The notes under the pieces: model-generated
What the model was told of the DNA's origin: nothing
The model's input: only the letters and a program-made list of their open reading frames with translations
Databases searched by the model: none
Program-made: the position numbers and the translations under genes
Shown: positions 42,189-52,521 of the stretch, one piece after another
Position numbering within the stretch: the stretch's first letter is position 1
Layout: each line of letters opens with the position of its first letter
Assembly: GCA_019155185.1 (NCBI GenBank)
Contig: CM032811.1
Coordinates: forward strand, 221,501-285,500
Direction: 5' to 3'
Origin: Beaufortia kweichowensis
Lineage: Eukaryota > Chordata > Actinopteri > Cypriniformes > Gastromyzontidae
Length of the DNA stretch: 64,000 bases

Positions 42189-42914
42189 TTAACAACTTGA
42201 GAAGATGCAGAAGTATATTGAGGACTTGAACAGGAGCGTGAGAACCTTTACAGCACCAACACCAAGGTGTTGTTTTTCCTTGTTAACTTTCGGGATGTAA
42301 TCCTCTCTGCACTGGGTTCCCTTTTGTTTTATGGAGGTTATGCTTATACTTAAGCTGTTGGGAATAGCTTTTTCCAATTGATGCCCAAGATGTACAAGTT
42401 TGTCCACATCATTTACTCTTCCACAGAGCTGACTGATGTCAGATTCAGAGAGTTTAGGATTCCACCTGGTGCAAAGTGCATATGTGAATATGCAAAGTCT
42501 CTTTTAGATTCATTGTCTCCCTGTTTTTAGTTTGGACACATTCAGCAAGTTCATCCTCATAGTCTTTAGCTAGAAAGGCTGACACAAAAGAGGTTTTGAA
42601 TTCTTCCCAGGACGCTACTTGGGACCGGGTATTTTCCCACCAATCTCGTGCAGTGCCATGGAAAACCGTTCTGAAGGTAGCAAGAAAGTCATTATCAGAT
42701 AAGTAATGTAGAGCAAGGAAATCTTCACACTTACACAAATAAAGTAAAAGTAAAGATCATCTCCTGGTCTCCCATATGTAGGAAAAGTTAATCTAATGTG
42801 GTCAGATTTGGATGCTGGAAGAAGACCAGAAGCAGTAGAAGATCCATTGCGAGGTCCTGTGTGATTTGTTCTATCACAGCCAGCACAAGCAGGAGGTACA
42901 AGCTCCATTTCCAC
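42189..42914 (-). pseudogene. Gypsy A gag, fragmentary
   Basis: The minus-strand frames 42914-42615, 42738-42454 and 42407-42189 cover one former gag. The first contains IRLTFPTYGRPGDD and the second has FHGTARDWWENTRSQVASWE followed by EFKTSFVSAFLAKDYEDEL, the typical capsid-like gag motif with WW and a following EF. The third holds KLVHLGHQLEKA. Stops and shifts separate them, and an AT-rich insertion seems to lie near 42745. No zinc knuckle was found. Confidence 0.72.
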
Positions 42915-43800
42915 AGACTGGGCAATAGAAGGGCAATCAGGGGATGCCCTTTAACAGTTTTTCACTGTAAATGTTAGTGTGACTTGTATTTTCAATTTTA
43001 ACAATTTTTACTGTAAAAGTGCATATTTAATCTTCTTGAATGTTATACAGATTTTCACTGTAAATATATAATATATATTACTTTTAAAAATCATACATTT
43101 TACTATTTTTTACAGTATCATTAAATGTAATGTTTTGTTGCATTTTTACATTATTTTTCTGTTAAAATTACAAATATTTTTATAGTGTTATATCACAGCC
43201 AGTCTGATTCCGACTGAAAGATGGTTTCCAGGCGAAATATTTGAGATGTTTTTCATCCTTCCAGAAACGGCAGATCCACATCCCCTGTCGTTGCAAGCTG
43301 TTTTCTTTAGCTCTCACAAACGAGCGAGCGCAGTTAGATCTCTTGTACAACACTAGAGAAAAGCAGCATCTCTGATCTTTTATTTACCTTCACTGCAACC
43401 CACATGAAAGAATATCAAGCATGTGTTTGATCAATCACAGTCTCTCAGCATCAGCAGTTCACACACAGTTCACATACACAGCGCTGGACCACAGGCTTAT
43501 ACCTCATGATGATTGTTCTGTAGGTTTCATGACAGTGAACTGGGTCTGAAAGTCTAGTTAAATTCTCTTCTTGACTATAGCAGTGACGTTGACAGAAATG
43601 TATTTTCACTTCTAGGGTCCTTCACTAGCCTACCTATTCCTTATAGCCAAAAGCAAACTAAAAGACTCAATGTTCGGGTTACTTTCATCTTTTTTAATTA
43701 AAAAATAAACCACAGCATACACACATATTATGAAAAACACCTTCATAAGGTCTTCATGAGATGTATTATTCACGTTGTGAATATTTTATTATTTTCAGAC
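42915..43800. other. Unassigned, AT-rich
   Basis: The left part contains several TTTACTGTAAA-like segments (42960-43150), suggesting a degenerate DNA element. The right part (43200-43790) shows no recognised feature. Confidence 0.4.
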
Positions 43801-43804
43801 TTTT

Positions 43805-43940
43805 CAGGGTAGTTGAGGCCTACTGGTTAGAGAGTTGGACTTGTGACCAGAAGGTCGTTGGACCTCTATTCGCTCCCAGTGTGCCACTGGTCCCTTGTAA
43901 GTCGCTTTGGATACAAGTGTCTGCTAAATGTAAATGTTTC
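43805..43940 (+). mobile_element. tRNA-derived SINE
   Basis: A head with GGCCTACTGGTTAGAGAG (A-box-like) and a degenerate B-box region near AGGTCGTTGGACCTC is followed by a tail with GTCGCTTTGGATACAAGTGT and CTGCTAAATGTAAATG. The tail is the inverse counterpart of the LINE tail at 9661-9720, so the SINE probably borrows the L2-type LINE machinery. The frame through it is not a gene. Confidence 0.75.
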
Positions 43941-44277
43941 AGTTACTTTCATTACTTTTACCTAAACAGCTTAATTTTATTACATTTTTAGAAACAAAAA
44001 TAAAGCCTATTTAATCATTGAATAATAATAAATAATCAATAAATTGATCAAATTTATTTAATAATCAGATTATTATTCTGCATTTATACGCTGAGCTCAT
44101 CTGCTCGACCTTAAATAGTACCCATTACAAGTTTGTACTTAATTTTGTCTTTTAATAAGAATGTTTTTAAAAGCCAGTCTAAGCTTTTTTCACTGCACTC
44201 AAAAAATGGGTTTGTTTTACCCAAATATTTTTTTTGTTAAAATAACACAAATATATTTTGTTTTCTGTCAAAACATA
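43941..44277. other. AT-rich spacer
   Basis: About 340 bp with no supported feature. Confidence 0.4.
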
Positions 44278-44282
44278 AGTGT

Positions 44283-44780
44283 TGTTATCAGAGTGGATGG
44301 AAGACACTCGGAATCAAAGTAAATAATAACCTTTTATTAATATAAATGGTTAAACATAAAAGTACAAATGGCAACACAAATAGCAATAGCTGTTAAATAA
44401 CAAAGACAAAACAGAGAACAAAGGTAACAGCATAAACAGGTAAGCGGTAACAGGTAAGCGGTAACAGGTAAGCGGTAACAGGTAAGCGGTAACAGGTAAG
44501 CATAAACAGTTTAACTTTAAACAGGTAAGAAGAAGAAAAAGATCAGACTGGTGCATAGCGTGAAGCTAACCAATATCTGACACCGGTGAACTGAAAACAA
44601 ACGATATATAAAGAGTCCGGGATGATGAGAAACAGGTGAAGGTGATTCCAGCTGGTGTGATTGCGGTGCAAAGGATCCTGGGTTGTGTAGTCCTAAAAGT
44701 CCGGTGAATGAGAACGTGAGTGAGTGACGGTGAGATCTGATGCGGCTTGAATAGGAAAGGCATCAGATGACTCCATAACA
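44283..44780 (-). mobile_element. Solo LTR, 498 bp, TSD AGTGT
   Basis: Plus-strand ends are TGTTATCAGAG and CTCCATAACA. AGTGT is duplicated at 44278-44282 and 44781-44785. Contains a 14-bp minisatellite at 44443-44505. The minus-strand frames across it are not genes. Confidence 0.88.
44443..44505. repeat. 14-bp tandem repeat in the LTR
   Basis: Four to five copies of GGTAACAGGTAAGC. Confidence 0.9.
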
Positions 44781-45240
44781 AGTGTATTGTGTTATGTTAA
44801 ATGAAATTGTTCAACTCTCCGCTTTTCTTCATTATATTTCTTTAAAGTATTAAAGTACTTTAATTCTGAAATTGGAAAACCGGAAACCGTATATGACGTT
44901 TTGCAATGAATCTGGAGAAGACGGCGCGAATCTCATGAAGATGGTAACGGATAAGATGGTGTAAAGTGTTAGGTAAGAAATCTAAAGTTTTTCTTCTTTA
45001 ATATGTCTTTAACTTATAACACTATTGTGGCAATGATATTTTATGATTGTTTCATGATGATTTTACGCGGTTGAAGGAGGTACGTTAGCTTTTCGCTGTG
45101 TTTAGTCAGTATTGAACATGTCTGTTTTAGGGTGATTTTAGTTTTATGATTGGTTTCTTTTAAAACTAGTGGATGCTTTCATGTGGTTGAACGAGGTGCG
45201 ATCCTTAGTTTTGTAAATCTTTAATGAATTTTTTTTTTAA

Positions 45241-45420
45241 ATGTGGAAATGTAAAATTTGTGGACTTGGGGTTTCAGCACGATCTAAACTATTAAAGCAT
45301 TATAGACTACAGCACGTGCATTATGGTGGTTGTCAGAGATACCATTGTACATATTCTAATTGTCCATGTACATTCAAGACATGGAATTCTCTGCTTATTA
45401 TGAGTTTCTGTCTCCTGCAA
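45241..45420 (+). pseudogene. C2H2-finger N-terminal exon
   Basis: From ATG 45241 the frame reads WKCKICGLGVSARSKLLKHY followed by RLQH: Cys-x2-Cys-x12-His-x4-His, a classical zinc finger at residues 4-25. A second finger begins with CTYSNCPCTFKTWNSLL, but its His pair is missing. After about residue 54 the sequence no longer looks conserved (MSFCLLQKKD), so the original exon ends or is broken near 45400. The start is the first ATG after a T-rich tract and agrees with the recalled family N-terminus. Regulation cannot be judged. Confidence 0.55.
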
Positions 45421-45520
45421 AAAAAAGATATTTTAAACAGTGTTGGTAGTCAAACAACATTGGCCTCAATTTACTTTTACTTTCTTTGTCTGTGCTTTAT
45501 TGACACAAAATCCCTGAAAC

Positions 45521-46360
45521 CAGGCGCGGCTCGTCTGTATGGGCAGGTGCTGCAGAGCCCCACCAAAATATTCAGCCACTTGAAAACATAGATCTCTATA
45601 TAAACTGGACCAGTCCTAATTAACTGTTAACTCAAAAATGTTCATCCTTATTCTGAAAACATGTTAGACTGTTATAAGTCATAAAGTGAGGTGGATATGT
45701 TAAAATTTCATCGCATTGCTTCAGGTTTGATAAGCGGGGCAGAGGGTCTCTCTGCCCTCCCGAGCTCAACAGCGCCACACATGTTCTCAATGTAAATTTG
45801 TGGTGAAAAAAGGAATTGCAGCGCGCTCTAATTAAGAGCCATATGGGCAGATTTCAGACCCGCCCCACTTGCTTTTACGTCACTTGAACGTAGTTCCGGA
45901 CAATATTATTAATCCGCGTCAGCAAAGTGTATATGAGTCTGTGTCAGTTAAGCAAACGCTTCAGATGGTGAAGATGGCGAGTAGTACAGATCATTCTGCG
46001 TGTAATAATGTTTGAAAGATTGTCAGTTAATGATAAATTAGCAATTAAACAGCTTGGCCCTGACAAACCAGATATAAAAATTGTACAGCAAACAAAGGAC
46101 AATGGTAGGTCGTTCAATAGAACATTTTCCAGGTCGTGGTATGAAAAGTGCTAAAAGAAATAAGGTTTTCTGTTTCCCATGCTTGCTTTTTCGTTCTTCA
46201 GGGGGACAGGGAGATGTGTGGAGTAGCGTGGGTGTTTGCGATCTTTATTTAGTAACTCCAGAAACTGCCCCTCCAAATTTTTGGTCAGAGAGCTACTGCC
46301 TGAAACGGTTCTCAAAATATCTTTTATGTTCTAAAGAAGAAAGCGATATATAAGTTTTGA
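45521..46360 (+). mobile_element. hAT transposon fragment with TTF-type finger N-terminus
   Basis: Starts CAGGCGCGGCTCG, a hAT-like end. About 440 bp in, an ATG-rich start near 45965 leads to a broken frame reading FERLSVNDKLAIKQLGPDKP, SFNRTFSRSWYEK and KRNKVFCFPCLLF, the TTF-type zinc finger at the front of ZMYM1-like hAT transposases. The dimerisation and DDE parts are missing, and no right end or 8-bp duplication was found. The 90-residue frame at 46081-46353 is part of this remnant. Confidence 0.6.
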
Positions 46361-46462
46361 GCGTCATAATGGTGAATAAATAAAGAGTTTTTTTTGTGTG
46401 AACAATACTTATTAATAAACATTAATTTTGAGTAACTGTGTCATTGTAATTCTTACGTGCAG

Positions 46463-46801
46463 GATACAGATGCACCCAGTACTCAGGAGGCAATCCAGAA
46501 GACTGTGATGGGAGTGTTTGTTATAAACGTTGAAGGATCAGACATTGAGGACAGCCCATCAGATGAGGGAGTGAGAGTTCTTAAGAACCTCAACAATGTC
46601 CCATATGCCACAGCCATGCTGATGGGATTGATATATGCTCTGAACTTGAGAGACCCACCTGAACTCAGGTACACCTTTGAAGCACTGCAGAAGTTCTTTT
46701 TGGAGCTAGATGGCAACAAACTATCTAATAAGGTTCAGACACTGAAGACAAAGCTGTTCTCTGATGCGTTGAGTAAGGACTTTTGTAATGCTGTGTTTTA
46801 G
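46463..46801 (+). pseudogene. Last-exon-like C-terminal domain of the finger gene family
   Basis: After the acceptor GTGCAG the frame reads DTDAPSTQEAIQKTVMGVFV, then GVRVLKNLNNVPYATAMLMG and LIYALNLRDPPELRYTFEAL, ending after DALSKDFCNAVF. The NLN..P.A...L.GLIYALNL.PPELRYTFE pattern is the recalled C-terminus of a large group of uncharacterised fish proteins, predicted helical. The frame is open and the acceptor is intact, so this exon may be recently decayed or even still used. It follows the hAT fragment by about 100 bp. Confidence 0.6.
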
Positions 46802-46982
46802 AAAATGGCAATACAAAGAAGTATTAAAAGTTTTTTGTAATGTCATTACAGTTTTGTTTAATTGTGTTTACCTACAGTTGGAAAACATTTCATAGGCTAC
46901 CTTAATGGTGCTGAGTGCATGTTTAAATGTAATTATTCTTGAAAAAGTTATTGAAAAGCACTTTAAGGTACAAGCCCTAAAT

Positions 46983-47176
46983 CAGGGATGGGCAAACTCG
47001 GTCCTGGAGGGCCGCTGTCCTGCAGAGTTTAGTTCCAACCCCAATTAAACACACCTGAACCAGCTAATCAAGGTCTAATCAGGCATACAAGAAACTTTGA
47101 GGCAGGTGTGTTGAGGCAAGCTGGAGCTAAACTCTGCAGGACAGCGGCCCTCCAGGACCCAGTTTGCCCATCCCTG
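46983..47176. mobile_element. hAT-type MITE, 194 bp, TSD CCCTAAAT
   Basis: Ends CAGGGATGGGCAAACT and AGTTTGCCCATCCCTG are perfect inverted repeats over 16 bp, and the longer inner region (CTCCAGGAC..., CTGCAGGACAG) is also self-complementary. The 8-bp duplication CCCTAAAT lies at 46975-46982 and 47177-47184. Eight-base duplication and CAG...CTG ends define the hAT superfamily. It lies about 180 bp after the stop of the finger-gene tail. Confidence 0.95.
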
Positions 47177-47184
47177 CCCTAAAT

Positions 47185-47740
47185 AGTGCTGAGTGCATCT
47201 CATTTGTCAGTAAGCATGACATTTATCCACCTCTGTATTTCAAAAACTGGGGTCTGAAAATTCTTTAGGAAATAAAATTGCATGCATATATATATATTTA
47301 TTTATTTATTTATAAGTCACAATCCAGTCAGTAAAGCATCTTTTTTGTGTGATGTAACTTGAAATAGAAACCGTTGTGTTAAAGTAACTAGAACTAATTG
47401 GATGGAACCACTGTCCATAATTTAAATGAGTTTTTATGTTGGTTCAATGAAAAACATTTGAAGAGTTTTTAAAAGATGGAAACATGTTCAGAAACCCTAA
47501 TCAGCTTAAGTTACAGTGAAGTAATTATACAGATTTAGATGGACATTACTTATTTGAATGAACTATTCATCATTTAATTGTGTTGCTGCAAAACAAGAAT
47601 TTGGTGTAAATTAAAAATAATTCTATAATGTTAATAACAACTATTTGGGTTATGTGGAACCACTGTCCATAATGTAATCAAGTTTTAAGTATCATTTTTT
47701 TAAATGTGGTTTTGTGATGGTTTGACACACTTACTGCCTT
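47185..47740. other. Unassigned AT-rich sequence
   Basis: No coding frame. The phrase GGAACCACTGTCCATAAT occurs at about 47404 and again at about 47657, a spaced direct repeat of unknown meaning. Confidence 0.4.
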
Positions 47741-47954
47741 GGATGTGTCATGATCCTTGTCTGTGTCTTCCTGGTCCCTGTATTGTCCCTGCTCCCTCTT
47801 CTGGACATTTTCATCATTTAACTCATTTTCCCATAATCCTTTGCCTGGTTAATCATTGTCTTATTGCCTACACCTGTGTCTCGCTACCCTTGATTGTCTT
47901 TTCTTGTATATGTAGCCCTTGTGTGTCTGTTCTCTTTGTGGGTCGTTGAATGTA

Positions 47955-49381
47955 CAGTTGTGTTCAAAATAATAGCAGTGTGTTTAAAAAAGTGAATATA
48001 TCAAAATCCTTATAATAACTTTTATTTCAATACACACAAATGCATAGGGAACACTGCACATTCTATTCTAAATCAATACATGAAGTAAAAAGTATCAAAG
48101 TGTCTGCATTTTTCTTTACAAAGTCAAACATTTACTGTAAAAATTAAAAATCTTTGAAGATTTAGCTTTCTTGTGAATCAGTGAACTAATATTTAGTTGT
48201 ATAGCCACGGTTTCAAAAAACTGCTTCACATCTGTGTTGCAGGGAGTCGACCAACTTCTGGCCCCTGTAAACAGGTATTCCAGCCCAGGACGAGTGCACT
48301 ACACACCACAATTCCTCTGCATTTCTTGGTTTTGCCTGAGCATTTTTGATGTTGGAGATTGGGCTGGCCACTCCATAACATTAATCTTGTTCGTCTGGAA
48401 CCAAGATGCTGCTCGCTTACTGGTGTGTTTTGGGTCGTTGTCTTGTTGAAACAGGCATTTCCTCTTCGGCATCAGGCAACATGACTTTTGATGTACTCAA
48501 ACTGATCCATGATCCCCGGAATCCAATAAATAGGCCCAACACCATAGTATGAGAAACATCCCCATATCATGATGCTTGTGCCACCATGCATTACTGTCTT
48601 TTTTGTGGCTTAAATTCAGTTTTTGGGGGTCGTCTTACAAACTGTTTGCGACCCCTAGACCCAAAAAGATCTTGTTTTCATCAGTCCAAAAATTTTGTGC
48701 CATTTCATCTTTAGGCCAGTCAATTTGTCTTTGGCAAATTGTAACCTCTTCAGCACATGCCATTTTTTAACAATGGGACTTTGCTGGGACTTCTTGCCGG
48801 TAGCTTGGCAGACTTCCTTTGATCTCCCTGGAGCTGATCATTGGCTGAGTCTTTGCCATTTTGGCTATTCTTTGATCCATTCGAAAGGTAGTTTTCCATT
48901 TTCTTCCACATCTTTTTGGTTGCCATTTAAAATCATTTGATATCATTTTTTCTGAGCAGCCTATCATTTTCTGCACTTCTTTATGTTTTTCCCTTTTCTA
49001 ATCAGTTTTTTATCAAAGTACGCTGTTCTTCTGAACATTGTCTGGAACTACACATTTTAATCAGATTTTCAGAGAGAAATGCACAGTACAACTATTGCTG
49101 CCTTCATCCTTAAATAAGGGCCACCAGTTCTTTCACACAATGAATTGAAATTGATTGATCTCTAATTGAACTCCACACTGCTATTATTTTGAACATGCCC
49201 TTTTCAATGAATGATTCAATTACACAGAATTAGCAGCATGTCTGTCATGACTGTTGAGTCTCTTGATTTTCTATTACTCTACTACACCTACTAGTAAAAT
49301 ATTTGTCATGTAGAAATTCTACCAAAAACAGTGATTGATCTGGTTAGTGATGTTGGGCTGCTATTATTTTGAACACAACTG
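47955..49381 (-). mobile_element. Tc1-like transposon, 1427 bp, TA target
   Basis: The inverted ends CAGTTGTGTTCAAAATAATA and GCTATTATTTTGAACACAACTG are nearly perfect, and TA flanks both ends (47953-47954 and 49382-49383). The single insertion splits an LTR whose two halves join across it. Inside is a degenerate transposase on the minus strand. Confidence 0.95.
48200..49000 (-). pseudogene. Tc1 transposase, decayed
   Basis: The minus-strand frame 48976-48767 (69 residues) has a basic helix-turn-helix-like sequence. Toward the C-terminus, minus-strand segments read WWHKHHDMGMF and FQQDNDPKHTS, the latter being the second catalytic Asp region of Tc1 transposases. The frames are broken by several shifts and stops. 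Plus-strand frames of 71, 64 and 81 residues across it are shadows. The enzyme would cut and paste the element at TA. Confidence 0.75.
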
Positions 49382-49506
49382 TATGTGCTCGTGTTCCGGT
49401 TCCCTGTTCTGATTCCTGTGTTCCTCATTATCATTAAACTAAGCTGCATTTGGATCACTTTTCTCCATTTGGAGTTTTGTTTAGACATTGATGCAGGATC
49501 ACTACA

Positions 49507-49860
49507 AAATGTCCATGTAACTACAAATTACAGCTGGATGTGTGAGAACACAAACTCACAGGCACAAAATTTTCAAAACGACTGCTCACACAGATGACAA
49601 TCAAATTACTTTAACACCATCCAAAACCACATTTTATTTATTTAATAAAAATAAATGAAATACCCCCCTCCCAGGATGTTTTAGATCTCTAACTATATGA
49701 AGCTTCCTCTCAGAATGTGGTAAATGTCTCCCTGATTAACACACTAACAAGATATAAAACTCACTGGGAGGGGGATGCATAGGACTGGGTGGAGAAACAC
49801 TACTTTACACTGGTAAACTTTAGATCTTATACTGTCATATGGTATAAATGTGAACAATAA
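49507..49860. other. Unassigned
   Basis: About 350 bp with no supported feature. Confidence 0.4.
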
Positions 49861-49894
49861 AATGTATTAAAATTTATCAGCAAAGTGAAGACAT

Positions 49895-50398
49895 CTCAGA
49901 TCACTATTTAGTATCTTGTACGCTTCATCTGCCTACAGTTACAAACCCAACTCCACGTTATAAATACAGTAGAACAATAACTGCTAGTACCAAAGACTCA
50001 TTTCTTAGTAATCTGCCTGAATTACCTCAATTGCCTAGCATATATGATAACTTGGAAGATCTTGATTATATTACAGAAAATATTAACTCTGTCTTGTCCG
50101 GAACACTAAATACGGTTGCTCCCCTGCGCCTAAATGAAATTAAAGATAAAAGTCCAACTCCGTGGTATAATCAGAACACGCATGCACTAAAAAGGGCTTT
50201 TAAGAAAACAAAACTAGAGGTATTCCACTTAGCTTGGAAGGATAGTGTCTCAAAATTCAGAAAAGCCTTTAAAAAACTCTAGATTTGCATACTTTACGTC
50301 TTTAATAGAAGAAATTCAACACAACGAAAATTTTTCATTTAACACAGTGGCTAGCTTAACAAAAAATAAATCGTCACCATCCTCAGACGCCGGCTATC
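49895..50398 (+). pseudogene. CR1/L2-type LINE, endonuclease end and linker
   Basis: The first frame reads SDHYLVSCTLHLP, the last endonuclease motif. From 50031 a frame of 83 residues contains YDNLEDLDYITENINSVLSG, APLRLNEIKDKSPTPWYNQN and THALKRAFKKTK, the region between endonuclease and RT in this LINE group, where Pro-Trp-Tyr-Asn is characteristic. After 50282 the reading shifts and stops, then is cut by a solo LTR. Confidence 0.7.
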
Positions 50399-50671
50399 TG
50401 TTACGGGTTGCTGTGTACCTTGAAGACACAAGGAAGCACGGAGACAGGAGTACACAGAATAATCTTTACTTCGAAACAGGAACAGAGTAACCACACGATA
50501 CACATAGCATAACTTTAACACGAGACAAAGACAAAGGGAAGATGCATGGTATAAATAGAGTCCTTGATGACAGTGGGCAGGTGCAGGTGATCACAGAAGA
50601 CGAGTAAGTGGAAACAGGTGAGTGGAGTGCAAAGGGGAATGAAGTCCTGGGGAACACACAGGGCTGTGACA
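50399..50671 (-). mobile_element. Solo LTR, 273 bp, TSD CTATC
   Basis: Plus-strand ends are TGTTACGGGTT and GGGCTGTGACA. CTATC lies at 50394-50398 and 50672-50676. Very similar to 59228-59497 (both with CACACGATACACATAGCATA). Confidence 0.93.
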
Positions 50672-50696
50672 CTATCAACATAGTAGTGATGAATTT

Positions 50697-52430
50697 ATGA
50701 ATTTCTTTACAAATAAAATTGATAATATTAGAAAAAAAATGATAACTATGCAACCAGAGGCTATATTCCCAGAACAGACGGAACATTCCAGCCCTCTTAC
50801 TGAGCAACTGCAATTATTCTCAACCATAGAAAAGGATGAACTGTTTAAGATAATTAAATCATCTAAATCAGCAATGTGCATACTAGATCCAATCCCTACT
50901 ACCTTATTAAAAGAGACGCTGCATGAAATAATAGACCCTATGCTTAGTATTATAAACTCATCTCTAACGTCAGGATATGTCCCTAAAGAATATAAGCTGG
51001 CCGTTATTGTGCCTACTATTAAAAAACAACTTGATCCTAGAGAGTTAGCAAACTATAGACCTATATCGAATCTACCTTTCATTTCTTAAGTACTTGAAAA
51101 GGTTGTTTCATCACAGCTATGCTCCTACCTCCATAGGAATGGAATCTATGAGGAATTCCAGTCGGGATTTAGAGCCAATCACAGGACAGAGACTGCTCTG
51201 ATCAGAGTAACAAATGATTTGCTCCTGTCATCTGGCTGCATCTTATTACTTGTATTGTTAGATCTTAGCGCTGCATTTGACACCATTGATCACAGCATAC
51301 TTTTAAATAGACCTAAAACTTATGTTGACATTAGTGGAATCGCATTAGAATGGTTTAAATCTTACTTATCTGAACGCTTTCAATATGTAGCATTTCAATA
51401 TGTAGCATCTTTCAGTATGAGAAGTCTTACCGATCACAAGTCCAGTACGGAGTACCACAGGGATCTGTTCTAGGACCTCTACACTTGGGCCCTGTACATG
51501 TTGCCCTTAGGAGCCATAATTAAGAAACATGGAGTTAATTTTTACTGCTATGCCGACGATACTCAACTCTATATCTCCTCGAAGCCTCACGAAACACAGC
51601 AATTCACCAAAATGATGGAATGTATATTTAACATATAAACCTGGATGAGTAGCAACTTTCTGTTGTTGAACTCTGACAAAACAGAGGTATTAACCATTAG
51701 ACCTAAAGCTCCCACTGTTACGGTGCTGGGTAGAAGAGACCAGGACAACAGGGAATAACTTCCAAAGAGAGCTTTACTGGTACTTTCCAACAAAGAGAAG
51801 ATCCAAAATCACAAGAACAACAGGTTTCCAGATACATAGACAGGCAGCGATATCCACAGAACAGAATAACCCACGCAACCAAATAAACACAACAATACCC
51901 GACAAAAACTGAAACAAAAGACAGACCTTAAATAACACAACCAATAACCAAAACTGATAATAAACAGGTGCGGGTGATATTAACTAAACATGTGCTCAAC
52001 AAGATTACAAACGGTGAACAGGTGTGCGGGTGCAGTGCATGATGGGTGTTGAAGTCCGTTTAAAACTCAGGGGAACGGGAACGGATGACGTGACGGGGGG
52101 AATCCGATGCTGAAGGCGTCGGCTCCGTGACACCCACACTTAACCAACAGGAATATTATCTAACTATTGACGGGTTCTCTACTAAGCCTTCATCATCAGC
52201 TAGGAATCTGGGCGTTTTATTCAACAGTACCCTCTCATTTGAAAGCCATGTTGCCAACACCTGTAAAACCCCTTTTTTTAATCTCAAAAACATATCTAAA
52301 CTGCTTCATATGCTGTCACTATCGAGTGCAGAAAAGTTAGTTCACGCTTTCATGACGTCTAGACTGGATTACTGCAATGCATTATTAGGTGGCTGTCCAG
52401 CTAGCTTATTACAAAAGCTTTGAAAGAGTG
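50697..52430 (+). pseudogene. CR1/L2-type LINE reverse transcriptase, broken
   Basis: The frame 50697-51089 (130 residues) reads ILDPIPTTLLKETLHEI and ELANYRPISNLPFIS, the RT start. It meets a stop, after which EEFQSGFRANHRTETALIRV continues and the frame 51219-51473 reads LLDLSAAFDTIDHSILLNRP, with the first catalytic Asp. A short duplication (FQYVAFQYVAS) is visible there. A frame change follows, with YCYADDTQLYIS around 51550, then a stop. A solo LTR cuts it at 51716. The frame 52127-52423 then gives SARNLGVLFNSTLSFESHV and HAFMTSRLDYCNALLGGCPA. The catalytic YADD is present, but the protein cannot be made intact. Confidence 0.8.
51716..52132 (-). mobile_element. Solo LTR, 417 bp, TSD CCCAC
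   Basis: Plus-strand ends are TGTTACGGTGC and GGCTCCGTGACA. CCCAC lies at 51711-51715 and 52133-52137. Same family as 24493-24929. Confidence 0.93.
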
Positions 52431-52521
52431 CTACATTGTTAAAGCACTATACAAATAAACTTGAACTTGAACTTAATACACTAAATATAAGTTAAAATAG
52501 AGACAAAGGAATTATACTGAA

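Larger units (their letters stand above)
35340..42914 (-). mobile_element. Degenerate Ty3/gypsy element (A), minus strand, split around a 4.6-kb insertion
   Basis: In sense order: gag (42914-42189), protease (about 42030-41940), an interruption (about 41840-37200), the region between protease and RT (37188-36676), RT (36700-36452), RNase H (36226-35963) and integrase remnants (about 35590-35340). No LTRs of its own were identified. Each domain is separated by shifts, stops or deletions. The interruption holds an unclassified repeat block, a tandem repeat and a second gypsy element in the opposite orientation. Confidence 0.75.
44900..47280 (+). pseudogene. Broken C2H2-finger gene of a multi-copy fish family
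   Basis: A possible non-coding first exon near 44900-44974 ends GTTAG followed by GTAAGA, a good donor. A coding start at 45241 opens with a C2H2 finger, and a last-exon-like segment at 46463-46801 preceded by an acceptor (TTACGTGCAG) encodes the usual C-terminus of this family. The middle exons are not present; in their place lies a hAT fragment (from 45521). AATAAA near 47268, beyond a hAT MITE, could be the polyadenylation signal. The family is recalled as numerous uncharacterised fish proteins with an N-terminal finger and this tail. Function is unknown. Confidence 0.5.
47746..49506 (+). mobile_element. LTR (solo), interrupted by a Tc1 transposon
   Basis: Starts TGTCATGATCC at 47746, and the last part (49384-49506) ends CACTACA. 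The flanks GGATG and AAATG are a poor duplication, so the right boundary is less certain. Without the Tc1 element it is about 330 bp and resembles 30075-30400 (CCCTTGTGT..., TTATCATTAAA). Confidence 0.65.
49865..52475 (+). mobile_element. CR1/L2-type LINE, plus strand, split by two solo LTRs
   Basis: The end of the endonuclease (SDHYLVSC near 49900), linker, RT and a short 3' tail (52430-52475, with AGCACTATACAAATAAACTT) are in order, with solo LTRs at 50399-50671 and 51716-52132. The tail is the inverse of that at 30609, so this and the LINE at 30609-32960 are one family. The C-terminal region after the RT is deleted: LLGGCPASLLQKL passes to the tail within a few codons. Confidence 0.82.

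Noticed and set aside
43812..43885. A functional tRNA gene
   Set aside because: The tRNA-like head lacks a complete cloverleaf and has a degenerate B box. Its attached LINE-type tail makes it a SINE.
44443..44505. Possible multiple splice donors (GGTAAGC repeats)
   Set aside because: They are units of a 14-bp tandem repeat inside a solo LTR.
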